Source of the DNA: Gracilimonas sp040877545
GTDB taxonomy: Bacteria > Bacteroidota > Rhodothermia > Balneolales > Balneolaceae
Reading direction: 5' to 3'
DNA length: 64,000 nucleotides
Assembly: GCA_040877545.1 (NCBI GenBank)
Contig: JBBDNN010000106.1
Coordinates: 124,001 to 188,000, forward strand
The position numbers were made by a program, and so were the translations under genes. How positions within the stretch are numbered: the first letter of the stretch is position 1; each line of letters opens with the position of its first letter. Below, in pieces: positions 63,421 through 64,000 of this stretch. Below the pieces are notes generated by a model. That model ran no database searches and was not told where the DNA came from. It saw nothing but the letters and a program-made list of their open reading frames with translations.

Positions 63421-64000
63421 TTAATTCCAATTATCATTTTGGCTGAGAGAACCCTGGGATAAATCAATTTCACTTTGAGGTATAGGAAGCAGTTCATGTT
63501 TTCCTGTAACAAAACCGGCAGGTACTAATACATCATCTGCGTTACCTGTTCTTACAAGATCCCAGAATCGATGCCCCTCAAGAGCCAATTCTATCCGACG
63601 TTCATGTAGAATATTTTCGCGCAGCACTTCTTTATTAGTTTCTGTGATATCCGGAAGAATAGTTTCATCTCCCTGTCTGGCTCGTTCCCGTACCCGGTTC
63701 AGTTGTATCAAAGCTTCATTCGGCTTATCATTTTCATTAAGGGCTTCTGCAGCTATCAATAGTATATCAGCAAAACGAATTAGCCGGCGATTATGCCCGA
63801 ATTGTGTATCGGTTGAAGTTCCGGGAATCCAGACTTTGCGGTTGTAACTCTCGATTTCTATAACATTTCCATCGTCATCAGTGGTTTCATCGGGTGTTGT
63901 ACCATCGCCGATAATTTCTATGCCATCAATTACATCACCCAGTTCAATTATTGTCCCACCCCGGCGAGGATCATCTTCTCCAAAAGCTTCACGCAAATCG
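63421..64000 (-). CDS. SusD/RagB family nutrient-binding lipoprotein (5' part cut by window edge)
   Basis: The visible 192 residues are the C-terminal part of a SusD-like glycan-binding lipoprotein. Diagnostic features are the TPR-type helix IRFADILLIAAEALNENDKPNEALIQLNRVRERA, the ERRIELALEGHRFWDLVRTG segment and the closing LLPIPQSEIDLSQGSL. The frame is open up to the right edge, so the true start and any lipobox lie beyond base 64000. A SusC partner is expected upstream. It starts the glycan operon seen here, with LamG, GH144, sulfatase and GH3 genes following. Confidence 0.9.
   Translation of the reverse strand, partial: DLREAFGEDDPRRGGTIIELGDVIDGIEIIGDGTTPDETTDDDGNVIEIESYNRKVWIPGTSTDTQFGHNRRLIRFADILLIAAEALNENDKPNEALIQLNRVRERARQGDETILPDITETNKEVLRENILHERRIELALEGHRFWDLVRTGNADDVLVPAGFVTGKHELLPIPQSEIDLSQGSLSQNDNWN

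Noticed and set aside
1..64000. tRNA, rRNA, CRISPR arrays, phage or complete insertion sequences
   Set aside because: I looked for cloverleaf-like segments, spaced repeats, integrase or transposase motifs and found none; short or diverged examples could still be missed by eye.

Overview
The window looks like chromosomal DNA of a marine or saline member of the Bacteroidota/Balneolota/Rhodothermota assemblage, most likely Balneolales. Several features point there. There is a short (284 aa) primary sigma factor without region 1.1 and promoters of the TTTG-N20-TAnnTTTG type. Two secreted proteins end in a type-A sorting tail of the NYPNPFNPTT kind. There is a SusD-type polysaccharide locus, many TonB/lipoprotein systems and large Reg_prop/Y_Y_Y sensors. 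A 1221-residue E2-E1 fusion serves as oxoglutarate dehydrogenase. This placement is inference from family knowledge; no rRNA or tRNA lies in the window to confirm it.

Layout. 0-1.4 kb: grpE-dnaJ chaperone operon (dnaJ cut by the left edge). 1.5-6 kb: TonB-dependent receptor plus SGNH lipoprotein, closed by a clear terminator. 6-12.8 kb: a membrane protein and a SIMPL protein, the tesA / ABC ATPase / FtsX-type permease cluster, and corA. 12.8-19.3 kb (minus strand): a FadL-like outer membrane protein, a Tyr/Gly- and Ser/Arg-rich lipoprotein, and a Reg_prop histidine kinase with its NarL-type regulator. 19.4-30 kb: core genes (rpoD, deoB with a GAF-like partner, pepF, the odhA-type fusion) and one orphan lipoprotein. 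30-39.4 kb: an accessory string of small stress or detoxification genes (amidohydrolase, YdeI, GNAT, OsmC, NYN, cupin, erythromycin-esterase-like, DUF2267, SnoaL), then an ArsR-SRPBCC operon that contains an apparent SRPBCC/VOC chimera. 39.5-45.2 kb: two convergent secreted proteins with sorting tails, a methyltransferase and a QueD/PTPS protein. 45.2-48.8 kb: arsenic resistance operon arsR-arsM-arsC-acr3 with an operator palindrome, an internal 17-bp hairpin and a downstream intergenic repeat relic. 48.9-53 kb: M1 and M3 peptidases. 53-64 kb: a polysaccharide utilisation locus with a membrane-spanning HTH regulator, GH3, sulfatase, GH144-like enzyme, LamG lipoprotein and SusD (cut by the right edge).

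How it works together: much of the window is surface biology (capture, secreted hydrolysis, peptide breakdown) run by large membrane sensors, plus a complete arsenate-to-methylarsenic detoxification route. The GH144-like + GH3 pair suggests beta-1,2-glucan use, and the sulfatase beside it does not obviously fit that substrate. I saw no CRISPR array, phage, intact insertion sequence or recognisable defence system. The most unusual items are the SRPBCC/VOC chimera, the paired operators of the ArsR-SRPBCC promoter, the 17-bp hairpin inside the ars operon and the mixed-substrate polysaccharide locus.
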